The notes under the pieces are model-generated. The model did not search any database, had not been told where the DNA came from, and saw nothing but the letters and a program-made list of their open reading frames with translations. DNA of 64,000 nt from NCBI GenBank assembly GCA_016217595.1, contig JACRHS010000005.1, forward strand, positions 232,888 to 296,887, written 5' to 3'. Source of the stretch: Opitutia bacterium (GTDB lineage Bacteria; Verrucomicrobiota; Verrucomicrobiia; Opitutales; Opitutaceae). The number at the start of each line of letters is the position of its first letter. Positions within the stretch are counted from its first letter, which is position 1. Positions 1 to 13,236 of the stretch are shown here, piece by piece. The translations under genes were made by a program, and so were the position numbers.

Positions 1-296
1 TCATCGAGGAGAATTTCGAAAGTTTGCCAGACATCCTTAAGCGCCTGGAAGTGATCGCGCCTATCCCCCATGACATGCACAACCCCAACGACACCCCACG
101 TTTGGAGTTCCTTCAGGCTATTGCTTACGTGCGATCGTGCAACTTGGAGCACGTCGGTGATCTCGTCAGCTGGCAACGGTTCAGGAGAAAAATAAAGCAA
201 GGCGTGGATCTGGGCGACCGTACGGCTGATTCCCCAACGCGTCCCCATCTCTCCCCAATGCAATACCAACTTTTGTTGAACAGTCGTCAGCTTCAT
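1..296 (-). CDS. GbsR/MarR-family transcriptional regulator, C-terminus cut by window edge
   Basis: About 98 residues are visible, starting with ATG at 296 and running off base 1 without a stop. The N-terminus has the winged-helix pattern of the GbsR branch of MarR regulators: MGTRWGISRTVAQIHALL, SPEPLPADEI, a recognition-helix region ARSHVSNSLKEL, and the wing VVHVMGDRRDHF. Proteins of this family bind palindromes as dimers, and characterised GbsR controls glycine-betaine genes; the target here is unknown. A perfect inverted repeat overlaps the start codon, which suggests autorepression. The missing C-terminus (family usual length is roughly 170-200 residues) prevents finer assignment. The family call is firm; the regulon is not. 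Confidence 0.85.
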   Translation of the reverse strand, partial: MKLTTVQQKLVLHWGEMGTRWGISRTVAQIHALLYFSPEPLPADEITDVLQVARSHVSNSLKELQTWGVVGVVHVMGDRRDHFQALKDVWQTFEILLD

Positions 297-313
297 TTCT
301 GTTTAGACAGAAA
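296..313. promoter_or_regulatory. Perfect 7-4-7 palindrome at the start of the GbsR-type gene
   Basis: TTTCTGT, spacer TTAG, ACAGAAA. The left arm shares its first base with the ATG of the minus-strand regulator, so a bound dimer would block initiation of its transcription or translation. No Shine-Dalgarno sequence separates it from the start codon. An operator for autoregulation is inferred from position and symmetry only. Confidence 0.55.
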
Positions 314-359
314 CAACTGACTAATTTGAGCAAGCTGAAAAATTCTCCGGTACCACCGA

Positions 360-1904
360 TTAGATGTGGCCACCATGCCGCTGCTGGCGTCGCGAAGTGC
401 GGGCGGTGGCGGTTTCTACCTGCGGTGCGCTGGACGATGCGGTCGAACCAGGCAGATGCGGTTTTAAGAACGGCAGCATCTCCCGTCGCACGCCGCGTTG
501 GTAATCGTGCCACAGTGCCGACGCCACTTCGGCCGGTGGCTGCCCGCGCTCGGTTGTCAAATACGCGAACATCCGCTCCATCAGGCGCGGCAGCGGGATG
601 CCGTGGTGTTTGCCTTCGCGAACAAAAAGCCAGTCGCTCAGTCGCATGAATTCCGCGAAGGGCGAGCTGCCGCCGGCCCAGAGGCGCGACAGGGTTGTCA
701 CAAAATTGCCGCTGTTACCCAACAGATCCCAGTAGCGCGCGAACCGCCGCAGGCGCTGCATCGTGGCGAAATCGATCAGGCGATTTTGCAGCAATTCGTA
801 CGGCGGTCGGGACGCGTAAAGCATGCCCCACTCCGCGTCGTGCCGCACGATGGGCGTGCCGCGCAGCCGCTTGAGGATGCCGACTTGAATCTCCTGTGGC
901 CCGAGCGCCACCAGCCGGTCAAAGCCCGCGGCAAATCCCGCCAGCGTCTCGCCGGGCAGGCCGACGATCAGGTCGGCATGCAGATGCACCCCGGTCTGCG
1001 CGCGCAGCCAGCGGAAGTTGTCCTCCAATTTTTCGTAATCCTGCCGGCGGCTGATCGCTGTCGCCACCGTCGGGTCAAACGTCTGCACGCCCACCTCCAA
1101 CTGCATCGCGCCCGCGGGAAACTGCGCGAGCAACGCCCGCAACTCCGGCGGCAGGCGGTCGGGCACCATCTCGAAATGCAGGAACAAACCCGGCTGCAGC
1201 CGCGCGAGGAAAAATTCCAGGATGCGCCGGCTGACGGCGATGTGGAGATTGAAAGTGCGGTCGACGAACTTGAAATGCCGCACACCGCGCTCCAGCAGGC
1301 GGTCCAACGCCGCGAGAAACGGCTCCAGGGGAAACTGCCGCACGGGAATATCGAGTGACGACAGGCAGAACTCGCACGAGAACGGACAGCCGCGCGACGC
1401 CTCGACGTAGATCAGCCGATGCGCGATGTCGTCCGCCAAATATTCGTCATACGGCAACGCCACATGCGCGAGATCGGGCAACGCTGCGGGGATGATTTTT
1501 CGCCCGGGCAACCGGCCGTCGAGCAACGCGCGGCAGACCTCGGCAAATGCGAGATCGGCTTCGCCGGTGATGGTGTAATCGGCCCGCTGCACGATCTCCT
1601 GCGACTCGGATTCATAGCTCACTTCGGGGCCGCCGAGGATGACGATCAGCTCCGGCCGCAGTTGTTTCAACAACGCCACCAGCTCGGTCGTCGGCGCGAC
1701 ATTCCAGATGTAGACGCCGAGCCCGACGATGCGCGGCTCCAACGCGAGGATGCGTTCGGCGATATCGAGCGGCCGCTGGTCGAGCACGAACTCCGCCAAC
1801 GCCGCACGCGGGCGCAGCTCGCCAAGGTTGGCCAGCAGCGCGCGCAGGCCAAACGAGGCGTGGATGTATTTCGCGTTGAGCGTCGCGAGGACGATATCGG
1901 GCAT
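360..1904 (-). CDS. B12-binding domain radical SAM protein (DUF4080-type)
   Basis: This 514-residue protein has an N-terminal cobalamin-binding-like Rossmann domain (about residues 1-130; GGPEVSYES at 91-99). The radical SAM barrel follows, with the [4Fe-4S] motif C173-x3-C177-x2-C180 (CPFSCEFC). A C-terminal region of about 130 residues resembles DUF4080. The last 30 residues are low-complexity Ser/Thr/Arg. Enzymes of this architecture use SAM and sometimes methylcobalamin for methylation or rearrangement, but the substrate cannot be read from the sequence. It stands alone, with 175 bases between its start and the divergent esterase gene. The family assignment is secure; no function is proposed. 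Confidence 0.88.
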   Translation of the reverse strand: MPDIVLATLNAKYIHASFGLRALLANLGELRPRAALAEFVLDQRPLDIAERILALEPRIVGLGVYIWNVAPTTELVALLKQLRPELIVILGGPEVSYESESQEIVQRADYTITGEADLAFAEVCRALLDGRLPGRKIIPAALPDLAHVALPYDEYLADDIAHRLIYVEASRGCPFSCEFCLSSLDIPVRQFPLEPFLAALDRLLERGVRHFKFVDRTFNLHIAVSRRILEFFLARLQPGLFLHFEMVPDRLPPELRALLAQFPAGAMQLEVGVQTFDPTVATAISRRQDYEKLEDNFRWLRAQTGVHLHADLIVGLPGETLAGFAAGFDRLVALGPQEIQVGILKRLRGTPIVRHDAEWGMLYASRPPYELLQNRLIDFATMQRLRRFARYWDLLGNSGNFVTTLSRLWAGGSSPFAEFMRLSDWLFVREGKHHGIPLPRLMERMFAYLTTERGQPPAEVASALWHDYQRGVRREMLPFLKPHLPGSTASSSAPQVETATARTSRRQQRHGGHI

Positions 1905-2080
1905 CGCGCCCCACCCTAGGTCGGCACCACGCCGACGCCAGAGCGGAAAATGCGCCCCGCGCCGGTTACCTTGTGGAGAACCATCCCCACCAGAATGAGC
2001 CTCTAGATGCCCCCGGCGCTGTAGTTCGCGTTTGAAGGAGGTGGCGACGCCGAGCAGTGTTGGAACACTCCAACTGTTTT

Positions 2081-2866
2081 ATGAAGTCTCTCCTACGCTT
2101 TCTCCTCCTCGGGCTCGTCGCCTTTACACTGGCCCGCGCCACTGAGGCGCCGGTCCGGCGCGAGTGGGTGGTGGGCGGCGTGACGCGCGAGGCGCTGGTG
2201 TATGCGCCGGCCAGGGCAAAAACGGAACTCACGCCGGTCGTCTTCGTGTTTCACGGCCACGGCGGATCGATGCAAAATGTCGTGCGCTCATTCGCGCTGC
2301 ACACCCTCTGGCCGGAGGCGATCGTCGTTTACCCGCAGGGGCTCGCCACACCGGGCCAGCTCACCGATCCCGAGGGTAAAAAAGCCGGCTGGCAAAGCAC
2401 GGTCGGCGCGCAGGACGACCGCGACCTGAAGTTTTTCGACGCGATGCTGGCGGGCCTCGGCGCGGATTTTCGCGTGGACCCGAAACGGCTCTACGCCACC
2501 GGTCATTCCAACGGCGGCGGATTCACTTATCTGCTCTGGGCGACGCGCGGGAAGAAGTTTGCCGCCTTCGCGCCCTCGGCCGCGGTGGCGGCCCGGCAAC
2601 TCGCACAACTTCGTCCCAAGCCGGTGCTGCACCTCGCCGGCGAGAACGACACACTGGTGAAATTCTCCTGGCAGCAGATGACGATCGAGGCGTTGCGCAA
2701 ACTCAACCAATGCGGCGCGGGCGAGCCGTGGGAAAAAGCCGGCACGCTTTATCCGTCGAAGCTCGGCGCGCCGGTGGTGACGTTCATCCATCCGGGCGGG
2801 CATATGTTTCCCGCCGCCGGACCGGCGCTGATCGTGAAGTTTTTTCAGCAGCACGCGCTGCCGTAG
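2081..2866 (+). CDS. Secreted PHB-depolymerase/LpqC-like esterase
   Basis: This 261-residue alpha/beta hydrolase has a signal peptide (residues 1-20, MKSLLRFLLLGLVAFTLARA). The oxyanion region is VFHGHGG near 58, the nucleophile elbow is GHSNGG with Ser143, and Asp190 (AGEND) and His241 (PGGHMFP) complete a plausible triad. The family includes polyhydroxybutyrate depolymerases and feruloyl or acetyl-xylan esterases (CE1-like), so either a polyester or an acylated plant polysaccharide could be the substrate. I prefer ATG 2081 because it begins the signal peptide; an in-frame GTG at 2057 is possible. A GAAGGAGG sequence at 2034-2041 lies too far upstream of the ATG to be decisive. Confidence 0.82.
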   Translation: MKSLLRFLLLGLVAFTLARATEAPVRREWVVGGVTREALVYAPARAKTELTPVVFVFHGHGGSMQNVVRSFALHTLWPEAIVVYPQGLATPGQLTDPEGKKAGWQSTVGAQDDRDLKFFDAMLAGLGADFRVDPKRLYATGHSNGGGFTYLLWATRGKKFAAFAPSAAVAARQLAQLRPKPVLHLAGENDTLVKFSWQQMTIEALRKLNQCGAGEPWEKAGTLYPSKLGAPVVTFIHPGGHMFPAAGPALIVKFFQQHALP

Positions 2867-2937
2867 GCGCGGCGTAGCGGTGCCTTGTCGAATTGTTCGG
2901 CGGCTCTGCGAACCCTCTTCAGGCTCGGTCTTCCGGA

Positions 2938-2983
2938 CATGGGCGAGACGCCCATGCCACGTGGCACGGGCGTCTCGCCCGTG
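2938..2983. repeat. 46-bp near-perfect palindrome between convergent genes
   Basis: The arms 2938-2960 and 2961-2983 are complementary at 21 of 23 positions, and both mismatches can form G-U pairs in RNA. Each arm contains its own small hairpin (GGGCG AGA CGCCC and GGGCG TCT CGCCC), so the element can fold as one long stem or as two short ones. It sits between the stops of the esterase gene and gyrA, so it could act as a bidirectional terminator. It also looks like a dispersed palindromic repeat. Only one copy is in this window. Confidence 0.75.
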
Positions 2984-3014
2984 GGTTCGATCCCAATACA
3001 ACGAGACGCGGCCC

Positions 3015-5495
<2,481 letters not shown>

Positions 5496-5519
5496 GGGGA
5501 ATACGAATTACGAATTATA

Positions 5520-5577
5520 AATGTAGAATGTAGAAACAGGAGCGGAATTCTTCATCCAGCATTCTGCCTTCTACATT
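5520..5577. repeat. Imperfect inverted repeat in the gyrB-gyrA gap
   Basis: The nine-base arm AATGTAGAA occurs at 5520-5528 and again, overlapping by two bases, at 5527-5535. Its complement TTCTACATT lies at 5569-5577. The surrounding gap is rich in short A/T repeats (GAATTACGAATTA) unlike the GC-rich coding DNA. In gyrBA mRNA it could form a hairpin between the two cistrons, perhaps a processing or attenuation site. A role is inferred only from position. Confidence 0.5.
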
Positions 5578-5588
5578 AGCCGAAGGCG

Positions 5589-8261
<2,673 letters not shown>

Positions 8262-8365
8262 CTATCAGCGCAAAGGCGGCGGCGGCCGGCGGTCTGCGTT
8301 AGTTTATGTCCCTCCGCGATTAAAAAGTTTGCCGTGCTGCGACCGGCGATTACGTTGCATCTTCA

Positions 8366-8779
8366 GTGAAGCTATCCGTAAAAGTTGACTACGCCTGCCG
8401 GGTGCTGGCCCAGATTGCGCGCCTCCACGGGACCAACGAATTGGCCCATGTGGAATCGCTCGCGAAGGTCGAAGCCGTGCCCGCCAACTACCTCGCGCAA
8501 ATCCTTTCCGAACTGCGTGAGGGCGACCTCATCACCAGCCGCCGCGGCAAGCAGGGCGGCTATGCCCTGGCCCGGTCGCCGGAGGACATCACGCTTTACG
8601 ATATCGTTAAGCTGGTCGAAGGCGACGTGCTGGAGCTGAGCGGCGAGGACAAGGGTCAATCCGGCCGCCGCGTGCAGCAAATCTGGCGCGAAGTCCGCGA
8701 GACGTTGGAGCAGAAGCTGCGCAGCTATACGCTCGCCCAACTCGCCGAGCGCACGCCGGACGAGATGTACCATATCTGA
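8366..8779 (+). CDS. Rrf2-family transcriptional regulator
   Basis: This 137-residue winged-helix protein starts with GTG. Typical Rrf2 features are the N-terminal MKLSVKVDYACRVL, the recognition region VPANYLAQILSELREGDLI, and the wing SRRGKQGGYAL. Many Rrf2 proteins (IscR, NsrR) carry three cysteines that hold an iron-sulfur cluster. Here only one cysteine (Cys11) is present, so it probably does not sense through a cluster, in the manner of CymR-type members. It is divergent from gyrB and 91 bases before the zinc-ribbon gene. Its target is unknown. Confidence 0.88.
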   Translation: MKLSVKVDYACRVLAQIARLHGTNELAHVESLAKVEAVPANYLAQILSELREGDLITSRRGKQGGYALARSPEDITLYDIVKLVEGDVLELSGEDKGQSGRRVQQIWREVRETLEQKLRSYTLAQLAERTPDEMYHI

Positions 8780-8870
8780 CGCCGGCGACCGCGCCGACGC
8801 GGCGGGAATTTCCGCACCGGGCGCAATTTAGAGTTGAGCGCGAGGACCGGAGCGGCCGGACTCTCGTGCC

Positions 8871-9575
8871 ATGCTCCCGGTTATCGAAAAGCTGCTGATA
8901 CTCCAAGCCCGCGACAAACAGCGCCGAGAACTCGAAAGCCAGTTGCTCGCCGCCCCCCGCGAAATCGCCAGCGTCGAAGCAAAAATCGCTACCGAGAAAT
9001 CCGCCATCGAGACCGCCAAGGCCGAGCTTCTCGACTTGGAGACCAAGAAAAAGCTCCTCGAAACCGAAATTCAGGCCGCCGAGCAAAAGTGCGCCAAGTA
9101 CCGCTCGCAACAACTTGAGGTGCGCAAAAACGACGAGTACCGCGCCCTCGGCGCCGAAATCGAGACCACCCAGGCTGAGATCGGCAAGCTGGAGGAGCAG
9201 GAACTCAGCGTGATGTACGCCATCGACGAGGCCAAAAAGAAGTTCTCCGCCGCCGAGGCCGTGATGAAGGGCAACATCAAGGGCTACGAGGCGCGCATCA
9301 ATGCCCTGCGCGAGCGCGAAGTGAATCTTCGCACCGAGCTCGCCGCCGCCAAGGCCGATTGCGAACAGGCCCGCGGCCCCGTCGGCGAACCCGCCCTGCG
9401 CCTTTACGACCGCATTTGTCTGCACCGTTTCCCTGCCTGCGTGCCCGTCCACGCCGGCAAGTGCGGCGGCTGCCACCTGAAGATTTCCAGCGAAGTCGAG
9501 TCCGCCTCCCGCGGCAAAACCGGCGAGATCGCCACCTGCGATCAGTGCGGTCGCATCGTCTGGTGGGAAGCCTGA
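8871..9575 (+). CDS. Coiled-coil protein with C-terminal C4 zinc ribbon (CT398/DUF164-like)
   Basis: This 234-residue protein has a long charged helical region (about 10-175, heptad-like Glu/Lys/Ala), predicted to be an antiparallel coiled coil. A C4 zinc ribbon follows with CGGC and CDQC pairs, ending IVWWEA. This matches the pfam02591 family, whose chlamydial member CT398 binds sigma-54 and export components. The molecular role outside Chlamydia is unsettled. It follows the Rrf2 gene on the same strand and precedes a secreted protein gene by 34 bases. Confidence 0.85.
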   Translation: MLPVIEKLLILQARDKQRRELESQLLAAPREIASVEAKIATEKSAIETAKAELLDLETKKKLLETEIQAAEQKCAKYRSQQLEVRKNDEYRALGAEIETTQAEIGKLEEQELSVMYAIDEAKKKFSAAEAVMKGNIKGYEARINALREREVNLRTELAAAKADCEQARGPVGEPALRLYDRICLHRFPACVPVHAGKCGGCHLKISSEVESASRGKTGEIATCDQCGRIVWWEA

Positions 9576-9609
9576 CACTTCGCGCCTGACCGGCGAAATC
9601 CGCGACCCC

Positions 9610-11031
9610 ATGCGCGCAGCGGCCCGGATGCTCCTCGGTTTGACGCTGGCGGCCGTCGCTCGCGGAGCCGAGCCGGCCACGCCTGCCGCGCCCCGCGCTC
9701 CCTGCCGGATCGAAGTCGTTGAAACCGGCAGCGGCTGGCCCGTCCCGCTGGTCGAGTTGCGCACCACGCATCAAGTGCGCTTCGTCACCGACAACGCCGG
9801 CGTCATCGCGTTCGATCTCCCGGAGTTGATGGGTGTGGAAACCTGGTTCGACATCCGCGGCGACGGTTACGAGCGCCCGAAAGACGGTTTCGGTTATCGC
9901 GGCGTGCGCCTGCGCCCCGAGCCCGGCGCGACGCTCCGCGTGGAAGTGACGCGCACCAGCATCGCCAAACGGCTCGGCCGGATCACCGGCGGCGGTCGTT
10001 TCGGCGAGAGCCAGCGCACCGGCCGCGATCTCGCCGAGCGCGAAACCGGCGTGCTCGGCGCCGATACCGTGCAAAACGCCGTGCACAACGGCCGCATGTT
10101 CTGGGCCTGGGGCGACACAATCCTGCCGCATTATCCGCTCGGAATTTTTCATGCCACCGGCGCGACGACTGCGGTGCGCCCGCTGGAAACGTTCACCCCG
10201 CCGCTGCGGTTGCAGCTCGATTACTTCACCGACCGCGACCACCGGCCCCGCGCCATCGCGAAGATGCCCGGCGAAGGCCCGACGTGGCTCACCGGCTGCG
10301 CCAGCCTGCCCGCCCGAGACGGCCGTGCCCGGCTCGTTTCCACCTACCACAAGGTCAAGGGCTGGCTCGACGTGTACGAAGCCGGCCTCTGCGTTTGGAA
10401 CGAAGCCACTGAGAGCTTCGAGCCCTTTCGCGTGATTTGGAGCCGGTCGGAAAAGACGCCCAAACCGCCGCCCCTGCCGGAGGGACACACCGTGCGCTGG
10501 CGCGATGCCGCCGGCAAAGAGTGGATTTTGTTCGGCAATCCGCTGCCCACGTTGCGCTGCCCGGCGACCTTCGAGGCATGGCAAGATCCGGCGACGTGGG
10601 AAAAACTCGTTCCGCAGGAAACCATCGCCGTCGCCGCGTCCCCAACCGCCCGCGTCAAGCCGCACGGCGGCGCCATCGCGTGGAGCGCGTACCTGCGGCG
10701 CTGGGTCGCGGTGTTCACGGAATTTGCCGGCAAGACCTCCTCGCTCGGCGAAATCTGGTACGCCGAAGCCGACACGCCGACCGGCCCCTGGGGCTCGGCG
10801 GTGAAGGTGCTCTCGCACGAAAATTACACGTTCTACAACCCCGCGTGGCACCCGGAATTCACGCCCGAGGATTCGCCCGTGCTGCTCTTCGAGGGCACGC
10901 ACACGCGCGAATTCGCCAACCGGCCCGCGCCGACGCCGCGACACGATTACAACCAAGTCCTGTACCGGCTCGATCTCGACGACCCGGCGCTGCACCCGGC
11001 GGCGAAGGCCGCGGTCACTCCCACACCGTAG
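9610..11031 (+). CDS. Secreted protein with probable beta-propeller glycosidase-like fold, function unknown
   Basis: This 473-residue protein has a short N-terminal signal-like segment (MRAAARMLLGLTLAAVARGA). A beta-rich N-terminal domain (about 30-115) is followed by repeated Trp/Asp-rich strands (MFWAWGDTIL, WSAYLRRWVAVF, GEIWYAEADTPTGPWG). This pattern is typical of five-bladed propeller glycoside-hydrolase-like proteins. No catalytic residues can be assigned. The gene ends five bases before the convergent stop of the URO-D-like gene. Placement beside a sugar catabolic operon fits a role in glycan use, but this is inference. Confidence 0.6.
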   Translation: MRAAARMLLGLTLAAVARGAEPATPAAPRAPCRIEVVETGSGWPVPLVELRTTHQVRFVTDNAGVIAFDLPELMGVETWFDIRGDGYERPKDGFGYRGVRLRPEPGATLRVEVTRTSIAKRLGRITGGGRFGESQRTGRDLAERETGVLGADTVQNAVHNGRMFWAWGDTILPHYPLGIFHATGATTAVRPLETFTPPLRLQLDYFTDRDHRPRAIAKMPGEGPTWLTGCASLPARDGRARLVSTYHKVKGWLDVYEAGLCVWNEATESFEPFRVIWSRSEKTPKPPPLPEGHTVRWRDAAGKEWILFGNPLPTLRCPATFEAWQDPATWEKLVPQETIAVAASPTARVKPHGGAIAWSAYLRRWVAVFTEFAGKTSSLGEIWYAEADTPTGPWGSAVKVLSHENYTFYNPAWHPEFTPEDSPVLLFEGTHTREFANRPAPTPRHDYNQVLYRLDLDDPALHPAAKAAVTPTP

Positions 11032-11035
11032 GCGA

Positions 11036-12274
11036 TTACCGGCGCGCCGCGTCCGCCGAGGTGGCGCGCACCATGGCGTCGAACTCCCGCGCGGTGTCGA
11101 ACATCGCCACGATGTTGTCCGCGGGCACGTTGGCCTGAATGTTGTGCACCGAGGCGAACACCTGGCCGCCGCCGCGCGCCAACACGCCCACGTGCGCGCG
11201 CACCTCCGCGGCCACCTGCTCCGGCGTGCCGAAGGTCAGCGTGTTCTGGCAGTCGCACGCGCCGCCCCAGAAGATCAGTTTGTCGCCAAACGCGTCCTTG
11301 AGTCGCTGCGGGTCCATGCCGACCGCGGTCGTCTGCACCGGATTGAGGATGTCGACGCCCATCTCGACGATGGCGGGCAACAGCCCGAAAATAGCGCCGT
11401 CGGAGTGCAGCAGCACTTTCCACGAGGTGTGCGCGTGGATCCAGTCGAGGCCGCGCTTGTACGCCGGCAACACCAGCTCGCGAAACATCCCCTCGGAGAG
11501 AAACTGCGACGCCTGCGTGCCAAAATCGTCGCAGATCTGTACCACCTGCACCCGGTCGCCCACCGCGCCGTGAAAACGCCGGAGGTTGTCGAGCCACGCG
11601 TCGACCAGCAGGCCGTACAACTCCTGCACGTACTCGGGCTCGGAGGCGAACGTCATCATCCACTCCTCCAGCCCGCCCTGCCCGATGCCGTTGAACAGCT
11701 CGTACGGCGGGCCGAACGCCGCGACGATGGCCTTGTCGGTGCCGGTGTAGAGCGCCTCGGCTTCGCGGTGGTAATACTCCATCGTCGCATCGTCCACCGT
11801 CGGCGGCCGCCACGTGCTGAGGTCGGGATGCGCCGCACCCGGATATTTTTCGTAACGGTCGAAATAAAATCCGCCGTGCGGCATGCGCGCGATCACTTCG
11901 CCGCGCCGCGTGAGGACCCAGCTGCCGTCGGCCTCCGTCTCGGGATTGAAACCGCCCGGCACCTCGACACGCGTGCCATCAAACAACGTACAGGGCTTCC
12001 ACGCCTCGTTGCGAATCCCGAACGCCACCTGCGGACGTTGCAACGCCACGCAGTCCGCGCCGAAGCGCTCCGCCACCTGCTGCTCGATCTCGGCGAGCAT
12101 CTGAAAAAGATCGTACACTCGCACCGGCCGCCCGGTGTTCACGCCGAGGCGCTCGCGCAGCCGGTGATAGGCCACGGCGGCGATGCCGCTCTGGCGGGTG
12201 CCGCCGCAATCGACCGGCAGGCGGTCGACGGGCCGGCGATGCAGCGTGTTCAAAATGCGTTCGCGGGAGTTCAT
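11036..12274 (-). CDS. Uroporphyrinogen decarboxylase (URO-D) family protein
   Basis: This 412-residue TIM-barrel protein belongs to the URO-D/MtaA/CmuA superfamily (NTLHRRPVDRLPVD at the N-terminus; ILNPVQTTAVGMDPQRLKD and FWGGACDCQNTL in the C-terminal half). In corrinoid methyltransferases of this family a His-x-Cys motif helps bind zinc. The matching place here reads HSDG, without the cysteine, so a canonical MtaA role is doubtful. The location rules against heme synthesis. It is the last gene of the six-gene operon, and its ATG overlaps the previous stop as ATGA. Similar proteins recur in carbohydrate loci of this phylum without assigned reactions. Confidence 0.82.
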   Translation of the reverse strand: MNSRERILNTLHRRPVDRLPVDCGGTRQSGIAAVAYHRLRERLGVNTGRPVRVYDLFQMLAEIEQQVAERFGADCVALQRPQVAFGIRNEAWKPCTLFDGTRVEVPGGFNPETEADGSWVLTRRGEVIARMPHGGFYFDRYEKYPGAAHPDLSTWRPPTVDDATMEYYHREAEALYTGTDKAIVAAFGPPYELFNGIGQGGLEEWMMTFASEPEYVQELYGLLVDAWLDNLRRFHGAVGDRVQVVQICDDFGTQASQFLSEGMFRELVLPAYKRGLDWIHAHTSWKVLLHSDGAIFGLLPAIVEMGVDILNPVQTTAVGMDPQRLKDAFGDKLIFWGGACDCQNTLTFGTPEQVAAEVRAHVGVLARGGGQVFASVHNIQANVPADNIVAMFDTAREFDAMVRATSADAARR

Positions 12275-13236
12275 GCGGGAAAAGTTGTTTCGGAAAACGC
12301 GTACGTCGCAGCCGGCGTGCTCACAAAGATCCGCCGCCAGGCCGCGGCATCCACACCGACGGCGCGCAACTGCGCGGTGAAATCTGTCAGCAGAAAACTC
12401 AACCCGGGCGCGCCGCCGTAGTTTTTCCAGTAGGCGCGCCGCGCGGCGTCCATGCCGAGCATGATCTGGTCGGGGAACTCCGGCAGCAGCGCCGCCACCA
12501 GATCGAGCGTCGGGTTGCCCTGCCCCGGCTTCCAGCGAAACGCGCTGTCGTACTCCACGCGCACCCCGCTCGCGAGAATCTCGCGGTGGTAGGCCACATC
12601 AGGCCGGCGGTCGAGGTGTGAGAGGCACACATGGCGCAAATCCACGCCGAGCGCGCGCAAGCGTTCGACCTGTTCGAGACCGAGCTCGCCCTGCTCGGTG
12701 TGCGTGAGGATCGGCGCGCCGGTGCGGCGATGCGCATCCGCCGCCGCCGCAAAAATGCGGCGCTCGCGTTCGGTCCAGGCGCGGTCGGTGGCGATCTTGA
12801 TCAAGCCGGCGCGGTGCGGCGTGCGCACGACCAACGGTCCGTTGTAATCGTGCGCGTCGATGCCTTCAGCGATCTCCGCCACGAACAGCGCGGCGAGCTG
12901 CTCCTCGGTGTAAAACCCGCCCCAGTGGCCGGGATCGTAGTATTTCGCGAGATGCAGCCCGGTCGGGCACACCAGATGCACACCGCTCGCGCGCGAGATG
13001 GCGGCGAGTTTGCGGACGTTGCGCCCGGAGTCGCACGGCATCGAATCGATCATCGCCCGGCCGCCGTCGGCATGAAACTGCTTCAGCTCGGCGGTCGCGG
13101 CTTCCGTCGAATCGAGAAGAAAATCCGGCGTCTGCGCCGTCGTGTAACTCGCGTCGATCACGACGTGCTCGTGGGCATAACACACGCCAAGCTCGGCCGC
13201 CGGGATGTCGCCCAGTACGGTGCGGACAAAACTCAC
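12271..13236 (-). CDS. Phosphotriesterase-like amidohydrolase-fold metal-dependent hydrolase
   Basis: This 321-residue protein has the binuclear metal site of the phosphotriesterase family: His-x-His in YAHEHVVID, a candidate carboxylated lysine in AGLIKIATD, His in ILTHTEQG, His in VCLSHLDRR, and Asp in MLGMDAAR. Family members hydrolyse lactones or phosphoesters; a sugar lactone would fit the operon, but that is inference. I chose the GTG at 13236 because GGGAGG lies just upstream and it overlaps the previous stop (GTGA). Upstream in-frame codons only read through the preceding gene. Confidence 0.82.
   Translation of the reverse strand: MSFVRTVLGDIPAAELGVCYAHEHVVIDASYTTAQTPDFLLDSTEAATAELKQFHADGGRAMIDSMPCDSGRNVRKLAAISRASGVHLVCPTGLHLAKYYDPGHWGGFYTEEQLAALFVAEIAEGIDAHDYNGPLVVRTPHRAGLIKIATDRAWTERERRIFAAAADAHRRTGAPILTHTEQGELGLEQVERLRALGVDLRHVCLSHLDRRPDVAYHREILASGVRVEYDSAFRWKPGQGNPTLDLVAALLPEFPDQIMLGMDAARRAYWKNYGGAPGLSFLLTDFTAQLRAVGVDAAAWRRIFVSTPAATYAFSETTFPA

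Noticed and set aside
11036..12274. hemE (heme biosynthesis) as the identity of the URO-D-like gene
   Set aside because: Sequence is of the MtaA/CmuA-like branch and it sits at the end of a sugar operon, so a heme role is unlikely.
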